Of a stretch of 64,000 nt of DNA, positions 51,624 through 60,626 are shown piece after piece. The notes under the pieces are model-generated. The model saw only the letters and a program-made list of their open reading frames with translations, did not search any database and had not been told where the DNA came from. Made by a program: the position numbers and the translations under genes. The stretch is taken from NCBI RefSeq assembly GCF_042665255.1, contig NZ_JBHTCD010000022.1; one strand, 5' to 3'. Within the stretch, counting starts at the first letter, position 1; the number at the start of each line of letters is the position of its first letter. The DNA comes from Insolitispirillum peregrinum (lineage in GTDB: Bacteria; Pseudomonadota; Alphaproteobacteria; Rhodospirillales; Rhodospirillaceae).

Positions 51624-52085
51624 GTGAGCAGGTTGGCTCGGAGTGCTGCGCTGCCAGGGCCGCTGCGATGGTGTCGCGGCGCGCTGTCCTTGCGCGTGGT
51701 GACGATGCTGGCCGTGATCTCCTTGCTGCTCAATGTGCTGACCAGCCACCCCGGTGGCGGCCTGTCCATGCCGTCCGGCAACGGTGCGGTATCGCCCGAG
51801 GTGACGGCCGCGTTGCAGGCGGCTGGCTTTATCTGTGCGGCAGACGGCCATGACGGGGGCGCAACGGCATCTGACGCATTGCCGCACGACAAACAAGCCC
51901 CCTGTCAGGCATGTCTGGACTGCTGCCTGAACCTGCAGCCGTTTCTGGTGTCCCACAGTGAGGTGTTGATCCGGCACAATGCCGGAATCGCTGTTGCGCT
52001 GGCGGCGTTTTATCAGTTGTTCCTCGGCTTCACCGCCCGCCTGCGCCCCGATGTGCGCGGGCCTCCACTGCTGCTGTCCTCATAA
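51624..52085 (+). CDS. DUF2946-like small membrane-anchored protein
   Basis: This 153-residue protein starts with GTG at 51624 behind GGGGG. An N-terminal hydrophobic helix (VVTMLAVISLLLNVLTS) is followed by a segment with a Cys cluster (PCQACLDCC) and a second hydrophobic part (IAVALAAFYQLFLGF). Small proteins of this kind often precede metal-linked TonB-dependent receptors, and here one follows at once. A metal-related role is likely but not shown. Confidence 0.6.
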   Translation: MSRLARSAALPGPLRWCRGALSLRVVTMLAVISLLLNVLTSHPGGGLSMPSGNGAVSPEVTAALQAAGFICAADGHDGGATASDALPHDKQAPCQACLDCCLNLQPFLVSHSEVLIRHNAGIAVALAAFYQLFLGFTARLRPDVRGPPLLLSS

Positions 52086-52188
52086 ATTCCACCATAAACA
52101 GCAAGGATGCGTGCGCGCGTCCTTTCCGAAAAAAATGATCCTGCATGCGGCATGACTGTGCCGGGTGACGGGACACGGCGTGTGAAGA

Positions 52189-54474
52189 ATGATGATGATG
52201 GCAGTGAAGAACCGTCGCCAGCGCCTGCTTGCTGGCGTGTGCGGCGTTGTGTTGTGGTCTTCCCCGGTGCTGGCGGCACAGACGCAGGACAGCCCCCCCG
52301 ATGATGGTGCGGCGCTGGAACTGGGTGATGTGGTGGTTTCGGCGAGCAAGCCGCTGGTTCCGGCAACGGTTCCGGCGGTGGTCAAAACGCTCGACAAGCA
52401 GGAGATCGACCAGACGGTCAACGCAGTGACTGCGGCGGAAACGATCAAGTACCAGCCGAGTATTGTTGTCCGCGAACGCTATATCGGTGACCGCAACGGT
52501 ATTTTGTCGATGCGGACCAACGGCACCACCTCCAGCGCCCAGACGGCGGTCTATGCCGACGAGATGCTGATTTCCAACTATCTCGGCAACAGCTATGGCT
52601 ATCCGCCGCGCTGGGGGATGGTCTCGCCGGAGGAAATCGAGCGGGTGAACATCATTTACGGGCCGTTCTCGGTCCTCTATCCGGGCAATTCGATCGGCGG
52701 CGTGGTGGTGCTGGAAACCAAAGTCCCCGACAAGACCGAGTTTCACGGTTCCGCGCAACTGATCCAGCAGTCCTATGACCTGTACAACAGCAAGAAAACC
52801 GTCACCGGTGATCACCTGACCGCGTCGGCGGCGGGAAAGGTGAGTGATCGCCTGCATATCCGGCTGGGGGCGGACCATCTGGACAACGAGGGTCAGCCGA
52901 TGAGCTTTGCCACCGCAACGGCCACCACCACCGGCGTTGGGCAGACGGTTACCGGCTATGCGCAGGACATCAGCGAAAAAGGCCTCAACCGCTATGTGTT
53001 CGGGGCGACCAGCATTGACCATTCGATTCAGGACAATGGCAAGCTGAAGCTGATCTATGATGTGACACCGACGCTGACGGCGACCTATCAGGTCGGACTG
53101 TGGTCGAATGACTCTGATACCTCTGTGCAAAGTTACCTTACTGGTGCCAACGGCAAGCCGCTGTATAACGGCAAAGTCAACATCGGCGGCAAGGTTTACA
53201 GCGTGTCGATGAACCCCAGCCAGTCGGACAGCCTGCACCTGATGAACGGGGTGGCGCTGAAACAGGACGCGGGCGGGACGTTTGACTGGGCGGTGGATGC
53301 CAGCCTGTACAGCTATCTGACCGACGAAACCCGCGCGGCGACCAACTATGGCAACAGCTCGGTGGGGACGATCACCTCGATGAACGGGTCGGGGTGGGCC
53401 AGTGCCAATGTCGGCGGCATCTGGCGTCCGGATGGCAACCGCCAGAGTCGCCACGAGGTTTCGGTTGGCTATCATGTCGATCAGTACAGCCTCGACCAGA
53501 CGGTCAGCAATACGCTGGAATGGCAAAAGGGCACGGAAAGTTCGTTCAAGTCGTCGTCGGAAGGCAAGACACGGACACAGGCGCTGTATGTGCAGGATGC
53601 CTGGCGGGTGCATCCCGACTGGACGCTGACTCTGGGCGGGCGTGGCGAACGCTGGGAAGCCTTTGACGGCAGCAACCATTCGGCGGCCAGCGATGCCAGT
53701 TATGAAAACCGCTCGGCAACGACGTTTTCGCCCAAGGCGGCATTGGCCTATCAGTCATCGCCGGAATGGTCGCACCGTCTTTCGGTGGGGCGCGCCTATC
53801 GTTTCCCGACCGTCACCGAAATGTTCCAGCAGATCACCTCTGGCTCGACGATCATCACCGGCAACCCCGACCTTCAGCCGGAACGGGCGTGGGCCTATGA
53901 CTTTACCAACGAGTACGCGGTCAATGACGGGACGTGGCGGGTGTCGCTGTTCCAGGAAAACGTCCACAGCGCGCTGATTTCCCAGACCAATACCGCCCTG
54001 AACACCACCACCTACCAGAACGTTGAATCCCTGCGCATGCGCGGGATTGAAACGGCCTTTACGCAAAACGGCGTGGTGTGGGACCAGTTGGACCTCAGCG
54101 GCAGCGTCACCTATACCGACAGCGAAATCCTGAAAAACCCCACCAACCTGACCAGCGAAGGGCGGCGGGTGCCGCGCATTCCGGAATGGCGGGCCTCGCT
54201 GACCGCGACGTGGCATCAGGATGACGATCTCAGCTATTCCGGCGGGCTGCGCTATGCCTCGGCGTCCTATTCCAATCTGGACAACTCGGACATCAATCAT
54301 GGTGTCTATGGCGGCAACAGCGAATACCTGATTGCCGACGCCAAGGTGAATTACAAGCTGACTGACCGGGTGACGCTGAACGGCGGCATTGATAATGCCT
54401 TTGCCACCCGCGCCTATGTCTATCACCCCTATCCTTCGACGACGCTGTTCGCCGGGGTCAAGGTTGATTACTAG
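52189..54474 (+). CDS. TonB-dependent outer-membrane receptor
   Basis: This beta-barrel importer handles a siderophore or metal chelate. The signal peptide (RLLAGVCGVVLWSSPVLAA) is followed by the plug domain with ELGDVVVSASKP as the likely TonB box region, IKYQPSIVVRERYIGDRNG, and VNIIYGPFSVLYPGNSIGGVV. The barrel shows alternating strands to the C-terminal NAFATRAYVYHPYPSTTLFAGVKVDY. It has 761 residues. The last residue is Tyr instead of the usual Phe. tonB, exbB and exbD follow, giving a self-contained uptake set. The ligand is unknown. Confidence 0.92.
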   Translation: MMMMAVKNRRQRLLAGVCGVVLWSSPVLAAQTQDSPPDDGAALELGDVVVSASKPLVPATVPAVVKTLDKQEIDQTVNAVTAAETIKYQPSIVVRERYIGDRNGILSMRTNGTTSSAQTAVYADEMLISNYLGNSYGYPPRWGMVSPEEIERVNIIYGPFSVLYPGNSIGGVVVLETKVPDKTEFHGSAQLIQQSYDLYNSKKTVTGDHLTASAAGKVSDRLHIRLGADHLDNEGQPMSFATATATTTGVGQTVTGYAQDISEKGLNRYVFGATSIDHSIQDNGKLKLIYDVTPTLTATYQVGLWSNDSDTSVQSYLTGANGKPLYNGKVNIGGKVYSVSMNPSQSDSLHLMNGVALKQDAGGTFDWAVDASLYSYLTDETRAATNYGNSSVGTITSMNGSGWASANVGGIWRPDGNRQSRHEVSVGYHVDQYSLDQTVSNTLEWQKGTESSFKSSSEGKTRTQALYVQDAWRVHPDWTLTLGGRGERWEAFDGSNHSAASDASYENRSATTFSPKAALAYQSSPEWSHRLSVGRAYRFPTVTEMFQQITSGSTIITGNPDLQPERAWAYDFTNEYAVNDGTWRVSLFQENVHSALISQTNTALNTTTYQNVESLRMRGIETAFTQNGVVWDQLDLSGSVTYTDSEILKNPTNLTSEGRRVPRIPEWRASLTATWHQDDDLSYSGGLRYASASYSNLDNSDINHGVYGGNSEYLIADAKVNYKLTDRVTLNGGIDNAFATRAYVYHPYPSTTLFAGVKVDY

Positions 54475-54496
54475 GCAACAAGGCTGGCGAGGATCG

Positions 54497-55144
54497 ATGA
54501 TGGCAGGGCTGGCGTTTGCGGCCCTGCTTCACGGTGGCGCGCTGGCGCTGGTCTGGGGAGAGCCACCCCCGCTCCCGCCATCGGCCCCGCCGGTGTTGAT
54601 GGCGCGGATCATCGCGGCCCCGGTGGTTGCCCCACCTGCACCGCCGCCTGCTCCGCTGCCAGAATCTCGGCCCGCGCCGCCGGTGGCTGCGGTGCCGCCA
54701 GTGGTGCCGCCAAAACCCAAAGCCCCGACCGTGGTCCAGAAAGCCCGGGCGACCCCGGCAAAACCCAAGCCGCCAGACAGTCCGCCGGTGGTGGCAGAGC
54801 AGGCGGCTCCTGCTGTTTCTCCGGCGCCTGCCGCCCGCCCCGAGCCTGCTCCGTCGCCTCTGGCCGAGGTGGCGCCAAAGGTCGATCCGGCCGGACGCTG
54901 TGCCGCACCGGACTACCCGGCGGCTTCGCGCCGGTTGCAGGAAAGCGGGGCGGTGGTGCTGATGTTCCTGATCGGCCCGCAAGGGCAGGTGCTGGAGAGC
55001 AAAATTGCTGAAAGCAGTGGCTTTGAGAGGCTGGACGAGGCCGCCCGCGTGGCTCTGGCACGCTGTCGTTTTCAACCCGGAACCCAGGGCGGCGTCCCGA
55101 CGCAGGCGTGGGCGAAAATCCGTTACGTATGGCGCCTGACATGA
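54497..55144 (+). CDS. tonB: TonB energy-transducing protein
   Basis: It links the proton motive force to the outer-membrane receptor. It has a short N-terminal membrane anchor (MAGLAFAALLHGGALALVWG), then a long Pro-rich linker (about 25-145: PPAPPPAPLPESRP, VVPPKPKAPTVVQKAR). The C-terminal domain has YPAASRRLQESGAVVLMFLIGPQGQ and AARVALARCRFQPGTQGG. I start at 54497 (or the next ATG, 54500), both near GAGG. It has 215 residues. It begins 22 bases after the receptor stop. Confidence 0.92.
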   Translation: MMAGLAFAALLHGGALALVWGEPPPLPPSAPPVLMARIIAAPVVAPPAPPPAPLPESRPAPPVAAVPPVVPPKPKAPTVVQKARATPAKPKPPDSPPVVAEQAAPAVSPAPAARPEPAPSPLAEVAPKVDPAGRCAAPDYPAASRRLQESGAVVLMFLIGPQGQVLESKIAESSGFERLDEAARVALARCRFQPGTQGGVPTQAWAKIRYVWRLT

Positions 55145-55164
55145 GCGGCGCAAAGGATACCATC

Positions 55165-55908
55165 ATGAACAAACTGTTGTCTGTCGCCGTGATGGCGCTT
55201 GTCCTGTGGGGGCTGAGCGATACGGCGGCCTTGGCCGAGACCTCCAGCGATGCCAGTCCCTATGGCCTGCATGCCTTGTGGGGGCAGGGGGATTGGGTTG
55301 CCCGTGGCACGCTGGTCTTTTTGCTGTTGATGTCGCTGGCAAGCTGGGCGCTGATGGCCGCCAAGGCCTGCGAGCAATGGCGGCTGTTCGGCCATGCCCG
55401 TCAGGCCCGCAACCGGTTCTGGCATGCCGCCAGTCTGGCACAGGGGGAAGGCTGCCTTGCCGCCACCAGCCCGTTCCGCCAGATTGCCGCCAGCGGAATC
55501 GCCGCTGCGCAACACCCGGAAGACCGGTTGTTGGGAACGCTGGATCAGCATGGCTGGATCACCATGACCCTGCAACGGGCGGTCGATGATGCCACCAGTC
55601 AGTTGCAGGGCGGTTTGGCCCTGCTGGCGACGGTCGGTTCAACGGCCCCGTTTGTGGGCCTGTTCGGGACCGTCTGGGGTATTTATCACGCCCTGACCGC
55701 CATCGGCGTGTCCGGGCAGGCGTCGATTGACAAGGTGGCCGGGCCGGTGGGCGAAGCCCTGATCATGACCGCCATCGGTCTGGCGGTCGCCGTTCCGGCG
55801 GTGATGGGCTATAACATTCTGGTCCGCCGTAATAAAATTGCACAGGACCAGTTGCGGTCGTTCACCGCCGACCTGCACGCGGTGCTGGTGGGGGGACGTC
55901 CCTCATGA
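55165..55908 (+). CDS. exbB: ExbB proton-channel protein
   Basis: This inner-membrane motor subunit of the TonB system has a signal-like N-terminus (LLSVAVMALVLWGLSDTAALA) and membrane segments around LVFLLLMSLASWALMA, GLALLATVGSTAPFVGLFGTVWGIYHAL and GEALIMTAIGLAVAVPAVMGYN, the family's conserved core. It has 247 residues from ATG 55165 with AGGA upstream; ATG 55141, overlapping the tonB stop, is an alternative. Its stop overlaps the exbD start. Confidence 0.92.
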   Translation: MNKLLSVAVMALVLWGLSDTAALAETSSDASPYGLHALWGQGDWVARGTLVFLLLMSLASWALMAAKACEQWRLFGHARQARNRFWHAASLAQGEGCLAATSPFRQIAASGIAAAQHPEDRLLGTLDQHGWITMTLQRAVDDATSQLQGGLALLATVGSTAPFVGLFGTVWGIYHALTAIGVSGQASIDKVAGPVGEALIMTAIGLAVAVPAVMGYNILVRRNKIAQDQLRSFTADLHAVLVGGRPS

Positions 55909-56369
55909 GCACCTTTTTCCTCTCCTCCCACGCCTCCAGCCGCCGCCTGCGGTCCGCTGACGAGGCCCCGGAGCAGGTGACGGCGGCGATCAACACCACG
56001 CCGCTGGTCGATGTGATGCTGGTGTTGCTGATCATTTTCCTGATCACCGTGCCGGTGGCGGTGCAGTCCATTCCGCTGTCGTTGCCGCACCAGCGCAGCG
56101 CCCCCAACCAGCCGACGGCGGGGATGGTGACGCTGGCGGTGACGGCGGATGGACGCCTGTTCTGGAACGATGAACCGCTGGCCGATGTGGGCGCCCTGGA
56201 CGCACGCCTGACCGCAGAGGCGATGCCGTCAACGGATCATCTGCGAGTGCAGATCCGCGCCGACCGGGCGGCGGCCTATGGGGCGGTGGCCCCGGTGCTG
56301 GCCCTGTGCGAGCGGCTGGGGATCAGTCCTGTCGGCTTTGTGACCGACCCGACGGACGGAGGCCACTGA
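55905..56369 (+). CDS. exbD: ExbD proton-channel protein, first copy
   Basis: It pairs with ExbB. The membrane helix with the essential Asp is in NTTPLVDVMLVLLIIFLITVPV. A periplasmic domain (about 60-154) contains MVTLAVTADGRLFWNDEPL. It has 154 residues, a little longer than typical because of an N-terminal Ser/Arg-rich extension. ATGA overlaps at both ends show tight coupling to exbB and to the second copy. Confidence 0.92.
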   Translation: MSTFFLSSHASSRRLRSADEAPEQVTAAINTTPLVDVMLVLLIIFLITVPVAVQSIPLSLPHQRSAPNQPTAGMVTLAVTADGRLFWNDEPLADVGALDARLTAEAMPSTDHLRVQIRADRAAAYGAVAPVLALCERLGISPVGFVTDPTDGGH

Positions 56370-56803
56370 TGGCGATGATGACCGGGGCGGACGGCTCGGG
56401 AGACGAGCTGTTGGCCGATATCAACACCACGCCGCTGATTGATGTGATGCTGGTGTTGCTGATCATGCTGATTATCACCATTCCGTTGACCACCCACAGC
56501 CTTGAGATGGCCTTGCCCGCGCCGGGCTAGGCGGAAACCCCGGCTGGGCCGCCGCCGGTGCGGCTGGTGGCGCAGGATGACGGGCAATGGCGCTGGAATG
56601 AAACGCCGGTGACAGACCCGGCGGCGCTGGAGGCGTTGTTCCATGCTTTGGCGGCGCAGCCAACACCGCCGGAAGTGCAGGTGATCCCGCGCCATGCCAC
56701 CCGCTGGGATGCGGTGGCCGCCATTCTGGCCAGCGCCCAGCGGCAAGGGGTCACGACGCTGGCGCTGGCCCAGCCGCCCGATAGTGGAGATCACGGACAA
56801 TGA
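56369..56803 (+). pseudogene. exbD: Second exbD, interrupted by an in-frame TAG
   Basis: The frame from ATG 56369 reads an ExbD with NTTPLIDVMLVLLIMLIITIPL (conserved Asp), then reaches TAG at 56528-56530. The same frame continues without any shift as the periplasmic domain (VRLVAQDDGQWRWNETPVTD to the stop at 56801-56803). Without the TAG it would be a normal 144-residue ExbD. A CAG to TAG change is the simplest explanation. The first part alone (53 residues) has only the membrane helix. The downstream PepSY gene overlaps its end. Confidence 0.85.
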
Positions 56804-58014
56804 GCGGGAAACCCGTGAATGGAAAGAGGGAGCCGCGCGCTGCGGGGCGGCGGCTGTGGGCCTCGCTGCATCGCTGGATCGGGCTGGTGATGGGGTTGGT
56901 CCTGTGCGCAGTGTGCATCAGCGGCGTGCTGATCACCTGGAAACGGGAAATCCTGCGACTGACCGACCCCACCCTGTTTGCCTCGTCGGCACCGGGAGTG
57001 CAAGGGGTGCCGCCGGACACGGTGCTGGCGGCGGTCAGGCTGCGCGATGACCGCCCGGTACGGGCCGTATACCCGCCGAATGGGGTCTGGCCGGTGTGGG
57101 TGGTGTCGGTGTCGGCGCAGGGCGGTTTTTCGGCTCCGATGACCAATTACATGGTTGATCCGGCGGATGGCCGTATCCTTGGCAGCGATTTGCCGCGACA
57201 GGGCTTTCTGGCCTTCATGGGGCAATTCCACCACAATCTGTTGCTGCGTGACTGGTGGGGAAAGGAAATCCTTGGGGTCATCGGGGTGCTGACCCTGTTT
57301 TCCGCCCTCAGCGGGCTATACCTGTGGTGGCCCTTGCGGAAAAAGTTCTGGCGTTCGGTCAGTTGGCGGCGTGGGACGCCCAAAGCCCGCCTGCTGCTGG
57401 ACATCCATAACAGCTTTGGCTTCTGGGCGATGATCCCGCTGGTTATTTTTGGCTTTACCGCCATGACGCTGGGCTATCGGGAGGCAACGCGCACGGTGGT
57501 CGGGGTCTTTTCCCCGCTGGCCGCGCCGTTGCCGTCGATGATGAAAATGGGGGGCGGATCCGGCCAGAGGCAGGCAGACCAGCCGCTGGCGGCGTTGTCG
57601 TCGGCGATGGCACATGCTGCACAGGCCTTTCCCGGCTACGAGATGACTATGATCCTGCCGCCGGTGATGGCCGGTGACCCCTATCGCATCCTGATGAACC
57701 CGGACTTTTATCGTGGCAGCAGCCGGGGACGGGTGACGCTGTTGCTGGCGGCGGACGACGGGCATGTGATCGAGCAACGTTCCCCGGCCACCGCCTCGGC
57801 GGGCGACCTGTTTCTGGCCGAACAGGTGTGGCTGCACTATGGCCTCAGCTTTGGCACCTTCGGGCGGGTGGTGGCGTCTCTGGCCGGGCTGGTGCCGGTG
57901 GTGCTGATGGTCAGCGGCCTGTGGATATGGGTGCGCAAAGCCGCTTTGCGACGGCAGAAACGACGTAAAAACGTCGGTGCGGCTGTGGGGTCAGGCGAGG
58001 TGTCCCGCGCCTGA
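56800..58014 (+). CDS. PepSY-associated membrane protein, ferric-reductase-like
   Basis: It has four membrane segments (about 28-48, 150-170, 205-225, 345-370) with His residues typical of the PepSY_TM group (SLHRWIGLVMGLVLCAVCISG, FMGQFHHNLLL, LDIHNSFGFWAMIPLVIFGF, WLHYGLSFG). Such proteins occur beside TonB receptors and are thought to reduce ferric siderophores in the periplasm. It has 404 residues. Its ATG overlaps the end of the second exbD, so it is the last gene of the uptake operon. Confidence 0.85.
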   Translation: MSGKPVNGKREPRAAGRRLWASLHRWIGLVMGLVLCAVCISGVLITWKREILRLTDPTLFASSAPGVQGVPPDTVLAAVRLRDDRPVRAVYPPNGVWPVWVVSVSAQGGFSAPMTNYMVDPADGRILGSDLPRQGFLAFMGQFHHNLLLRDWWGKEILGVIGVLTLFSALSGLYLWWPLRKKFWRSVSWRRGTPKARLLLDIHNSFGFWAMIPLVIFGFTAMTLGYREATRTVVGVFSPLAAPLPSMMKMGGGSGQRQADQPLAALSSAMAHAAQAFPGYEMTMILPPVMAGDPYRILMNPDFYRGSSRGRVTLLLAADDGHVIEQRSPATASAGDLFLAEQVWLHYGLSFGTFGRVVASLAGLVPVVLMVSGLWIWVRKAALRRQKRRKNVGAAVGSGEVSRA

Positions 58015-58081
58015 CCCTTTACATTCGTCTTTCCCCGTCCCATACCATAAGAAAATGTTATGGCATGGGATGGGGATGACC

Positions 58082-59008
58082 ATGGATCTGCGGCAACTGC
58101 GCTATTTTGTCGGTATCGTCGAATATGGTTCGGTGTCCCGTGCTGCCGAGGCCCTGCATGTGGCCCAGCCCGCCCTCAGCCAGCACCTGAAGAAACTGGA
58201 AGATGATCTGGGCTGCCAGTTGATGCTGCGCACGCCGCGCGGGGTGGTGCCGACCGAAAGTGGCCGCCGTCTGGCCCAGCAGGCGGCGGTGATCCTGCAA
58301 CAGGTGTCTGCCCTGCGTGACGAGGTGCGCGGACTGGAAGCCGCCCCGGCTGGCCCGGCATCGGTAGGCATTCCGACCTCGCTGGGTCCGCTGCTGACCG
58401 TGCCGCTGGCGCTGGCGGTGCGGCGTCTGTATCCGGCGGTGCATCTGCGGGTGGTCGAAGGATTGTCCGGCCACATGCTGGACTGGCTGCACAGCGGGAT
58501 GGTCGATGTGGCGCTGGTGTTCGGGGCCGAAGGCGTGCCGGGGCTGGCCAGCGAGTTCATCGCCGAAGAATACCTGCAACTGGCCGCCCCGCCCGGTGAT
58601 CCGCTGGCGGCACGGGGGGCGGCTGGCGTTGATCTGGCCGAGGTTCTGCCGTTGCCGCTGATTTTGCCCAGCCGCCCGCATGGGGTGCGCGAGGAAGTCG
58701 AGCAGGCGGCGCTGGTGGCGCGTCAAAGCCCGAACGTCATTCTGGAAATCGACTCGCTGGAACACATCAAGGCGCTGGTGGCCGAGGGTGTCGGCTATAC
58801 CATCGTTTCCAAGCGGGTGGCCAGCAGTGGCCCGGTGGGGGCAACGCTGGTGCAGGTGCCCATCGTCAACCCGCGCATCGAACGGCGTATTTCGCTCGCC
58901 CATGCCTCGACCCGGCCCCTGTCGGTGGCGGCACAGGCGGTGCGGTCGCTGATGGCGGCCCGGCTGGACGAGCTGATCACCGCCGGTTACTGGCGCGAAC
59001 AGGGGTAA
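58082..59008 (+). CDS. LysR-family transcriptional regulator
   Basis: The N-terminal winged helix-turn-helix reads MDLRQLRYFVGIVEYGSVSRA and LHVAQPALSQHLKKLEDDLG. The C-terminal effector domain (about 90-300) is of the type seen in Nac/Cbl-like or aromatic-pathway regulators. It has 308 residues from ATG 58082. An upstream extension of the frame is non-coding. Its last 22 bases overlap the end of the convergent secreted-protein gene. The target is unknown. Confidence 0.88.
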   Translation: MDLRQLRYFVGIVEYGSVSRAAEALHVAQPALSQHLKKLEDDLGCQLMLRTPRGVVPTESGRRLAQQAAVILQQVSALRDEVRGLEAAPAGPASVGIPTSLGPLLTVPLALAVRRLYPAVHLRVVEGLSGHMLDWLHSGMVDVALVFGAEGVPGLASEFIAEEYLQLAAPPGDPLAARGAAGVDLAEVLPLPLILPSRPHGVREEVEQAALVARQSPNVILEIDSLEHIKALVAEGVGYTIVSKRVASSGPVGATLVQVPIVNPRIERRISLAHASTRPLSVAAQAVRSLMAARLDELITAGYWREQG

Positions 59009-59448
59009 AGCACCACCGGCAACAGGGTCGACCGCCGGATCGGCTCACCCTTGGCCGGTTTGGGGGCTTCGGCATTTTTGCCCTGACCGGCCCTGGTCAG
59101 CCACGACCGCAACGGCGCACAGCGTTTGCCGCTGCACAGGGTGGCAGTGGCGACATGATCACTGGCAGGCAGCACCAGTTGCGCAATCGGCGGGTCTTGC
59201 GGGGTCTGCACATACCATTCCCCCTCGCGGCGGGCATCGGGCGGGATGAAGGTCATCGCCGGATCGGCGGCCTTTACCCGGCTGAGGGTTTTGCTCAGGC
59301 CCTGCGGCGACAGGCTCCAGCGTTCTTCCCGCTGGACGGCCTCGGCCTTGTGATCCCAGTGGAGGGTGACCGTTTCCGTTGGCAAGGGGGCGGCTCCCTT
59401 GCCTCCCAGCAGGCTGATGCACAGGGCGATGGCGAGGCTGCTGCTCAT
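58987..59448 (-). CDS. Secreted hypothetical protein, similar in outline to invasion-associated locus B proteins
   Basis: A signal peptide (SSSLAIALCISLLGGKGAA) is followed by a small beta-rich domain of about 130 residues with a Cys pair (LCSGKRCAPLRSWL) and hydrophobic strand IAQLVLPASDHV. A basic, Pro-rich C-terminus ends PVVLYPCSRQ. It has 153 residues. The family link is weak and based on the Cys pair and size only. It overlaps lysR at its 3' end. Confidence 0.6.
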   Translation of the reverse strand: MSSSLAIALCISLLGGKGAAPLPTETVTLHWDHKAEAVQREERWSLSPQGLSKTLSRVKAADPAMTFIPPDARREGEWYVQTPQDPPIAQLVLPASDHVATATLCSGKRCAPLRSWLTRAGQGKNAEAPKPAKGEPIRRSTLLPVVLYPCSRQ

Positions 59449-59851
59449 GGTGGGGATGGTTCCGGCGGGAGGGGGACAGGGGGAAGACGCCGCAGTGTAG
59501 GCGATAACGCCGCCTGCGCGAACCCCAAGCGTGTTTTTCCGTCCGAGGAGGCTCAGGGCCGTCTGCCGATCCTGCCAAGAGGCTGAGTCCTTTGCTGGCT
59601 GGGGATTCGTTTTGTTTCTTTTCAGTATGATAAGGCCCCAGGCAGTGATGGCTCCGGTGGGCTGTGAGGCTGTATTTACCGGCGGTGGGCCGTCTGTGCT
59701 GCCGGGGAGGTTCGCGCTGGCATAAGTCATTGAAAATAAATGAGAGTGCTTTTGATATCATTTGTGTACATATTATTATGCGCCAAAATTATCAAGGTTC
59801 GCGCAACAGGCCTCTTTTCTTTTGCAGCATCAGGTTGTTATAGTAGGGTCC
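59449..59851 (+). other. Intergenic region and probable CRISPR leader
   Basis: The last 120 bases (about 59730-59851) are AT-rich, in contrast with the rest of the window, and directly precede the first intact repeat, as expected for a leader with a promoter. A TATTATTAT-like stretch lies near 59769-59779. The first part (59449-59730) shows no gene or repeat. Confidence 0.6.
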
Positions 59852-60526
59852 GTCGCCCCCTCACGGGGGCGTGGATTGAAACCGGTTGTGCTCGGTCTAT
59901 CGGGGTGGGGTAGCGGGTCGCCCCCTCACGGGGGCGTGGATTGAAACCCAAGGCGGCGGCATGAGCGGCAGCCGCAGTCTCGTCGCCCCCTCACGGGGGC
60001 GTGGATTGAAACGAAAATATTGGCCTGACAGGCCAGCAAAAGGCTGGCGTCGCCCCCTCACGGGGGCGTGGATTGAAACAGTCGGCTCGAGATATGAGGT
60101 CTCTGTGTCGATATTGTCGCCCCCTCACGGGGGCGTGGATTGAAACATCCGCTTGCGTCCGATGGTGCAAAAGGCGTTGTTCGTCGCCCCCTCACGGGGG
60201 CGTGGATTGAAACCGGATCTCATCGTCAGACAAGAAAAACACCCACGGGTCGCCCCCTCACGGGGGCGTGGATTGAAACAGCACCAGCGTTGGGCTTTGA
60301 TCCAGATGTTTTGTCGCCCCCTCACGGGGGCGTGGATTGAAACGCGGACGGCGCAGAGTCGCCGCTCTGCCCGTTGAGTCGCCCCCTCACGGGGGCGTGG
60401 ATTGAAACTAACGACGGGGCGGTCAGCACGCAGCCCGCCGAGGTCGCCCCCTCACGGGGGCGTGGATTAAAACTTGGGCGTCGGCCATCAGGTCTGTGGC
60501 CTTGATGGTCGCCCCCTCACGGGGGC
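59852..60526 (+). CRISPR. CRISPR array, type I-C-like repeat, 10 spacers, no cas genes nearby
   Basis: There are ten full 31-base repeats starting at 59852, 59917, 59982, 60049, 60116, 60183, 60249, 60313, 60378 and 60443, and a truncated one at 60508-60526. The repeat begins GTCGCCCCC, has a CGCCCCC/GGGGGCG stem and ends ATTGAAAC, as in type I-C systems. Spacers are 33-36 bases. The tenth repeat has a G to A change (ATTAAAAC) and the eleventh is cut off, so the right side is the old end and the leader is on the left. No cas gene occurs within the window. Confidence 0.96.
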
Positions 60527-60568
60527 ATATCGGCATCCAACACCGCCTCTGTTCTTCGATCACCGACC

Positions 60569-60607
60569 AAAAAAGGCTGCCCTCGAATCTGTACGGGGGC
60601 AGCCTTT
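60569..60607 (+). terminator. Rho-independent terminator after the CRISPR array
   Basis: AAAAGGCTGCCC (from about 60571) pairs with GGGCAGCCTTT (60597-60607), with A-rich and T-rich sides. It may end the array transcript. From 60527 to 60568 I see nothing else. Confidence 0.8.
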
Positions 60608-60626
60608 CTGCGTCAGGCTTGTCTTC

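Noticed and set aside
52030..53679. 549-codon open frame antisense to the TonB-dependent receptor
   Set aside because: The receptor has signal peptide, plug and barrel; the antisense frame has none.
59886..60377. Open frames with repeated peptide APSRGRGLK or RPLTGAWIET
   Set aside because: These are translations of the CRISPR repeats, not genes.
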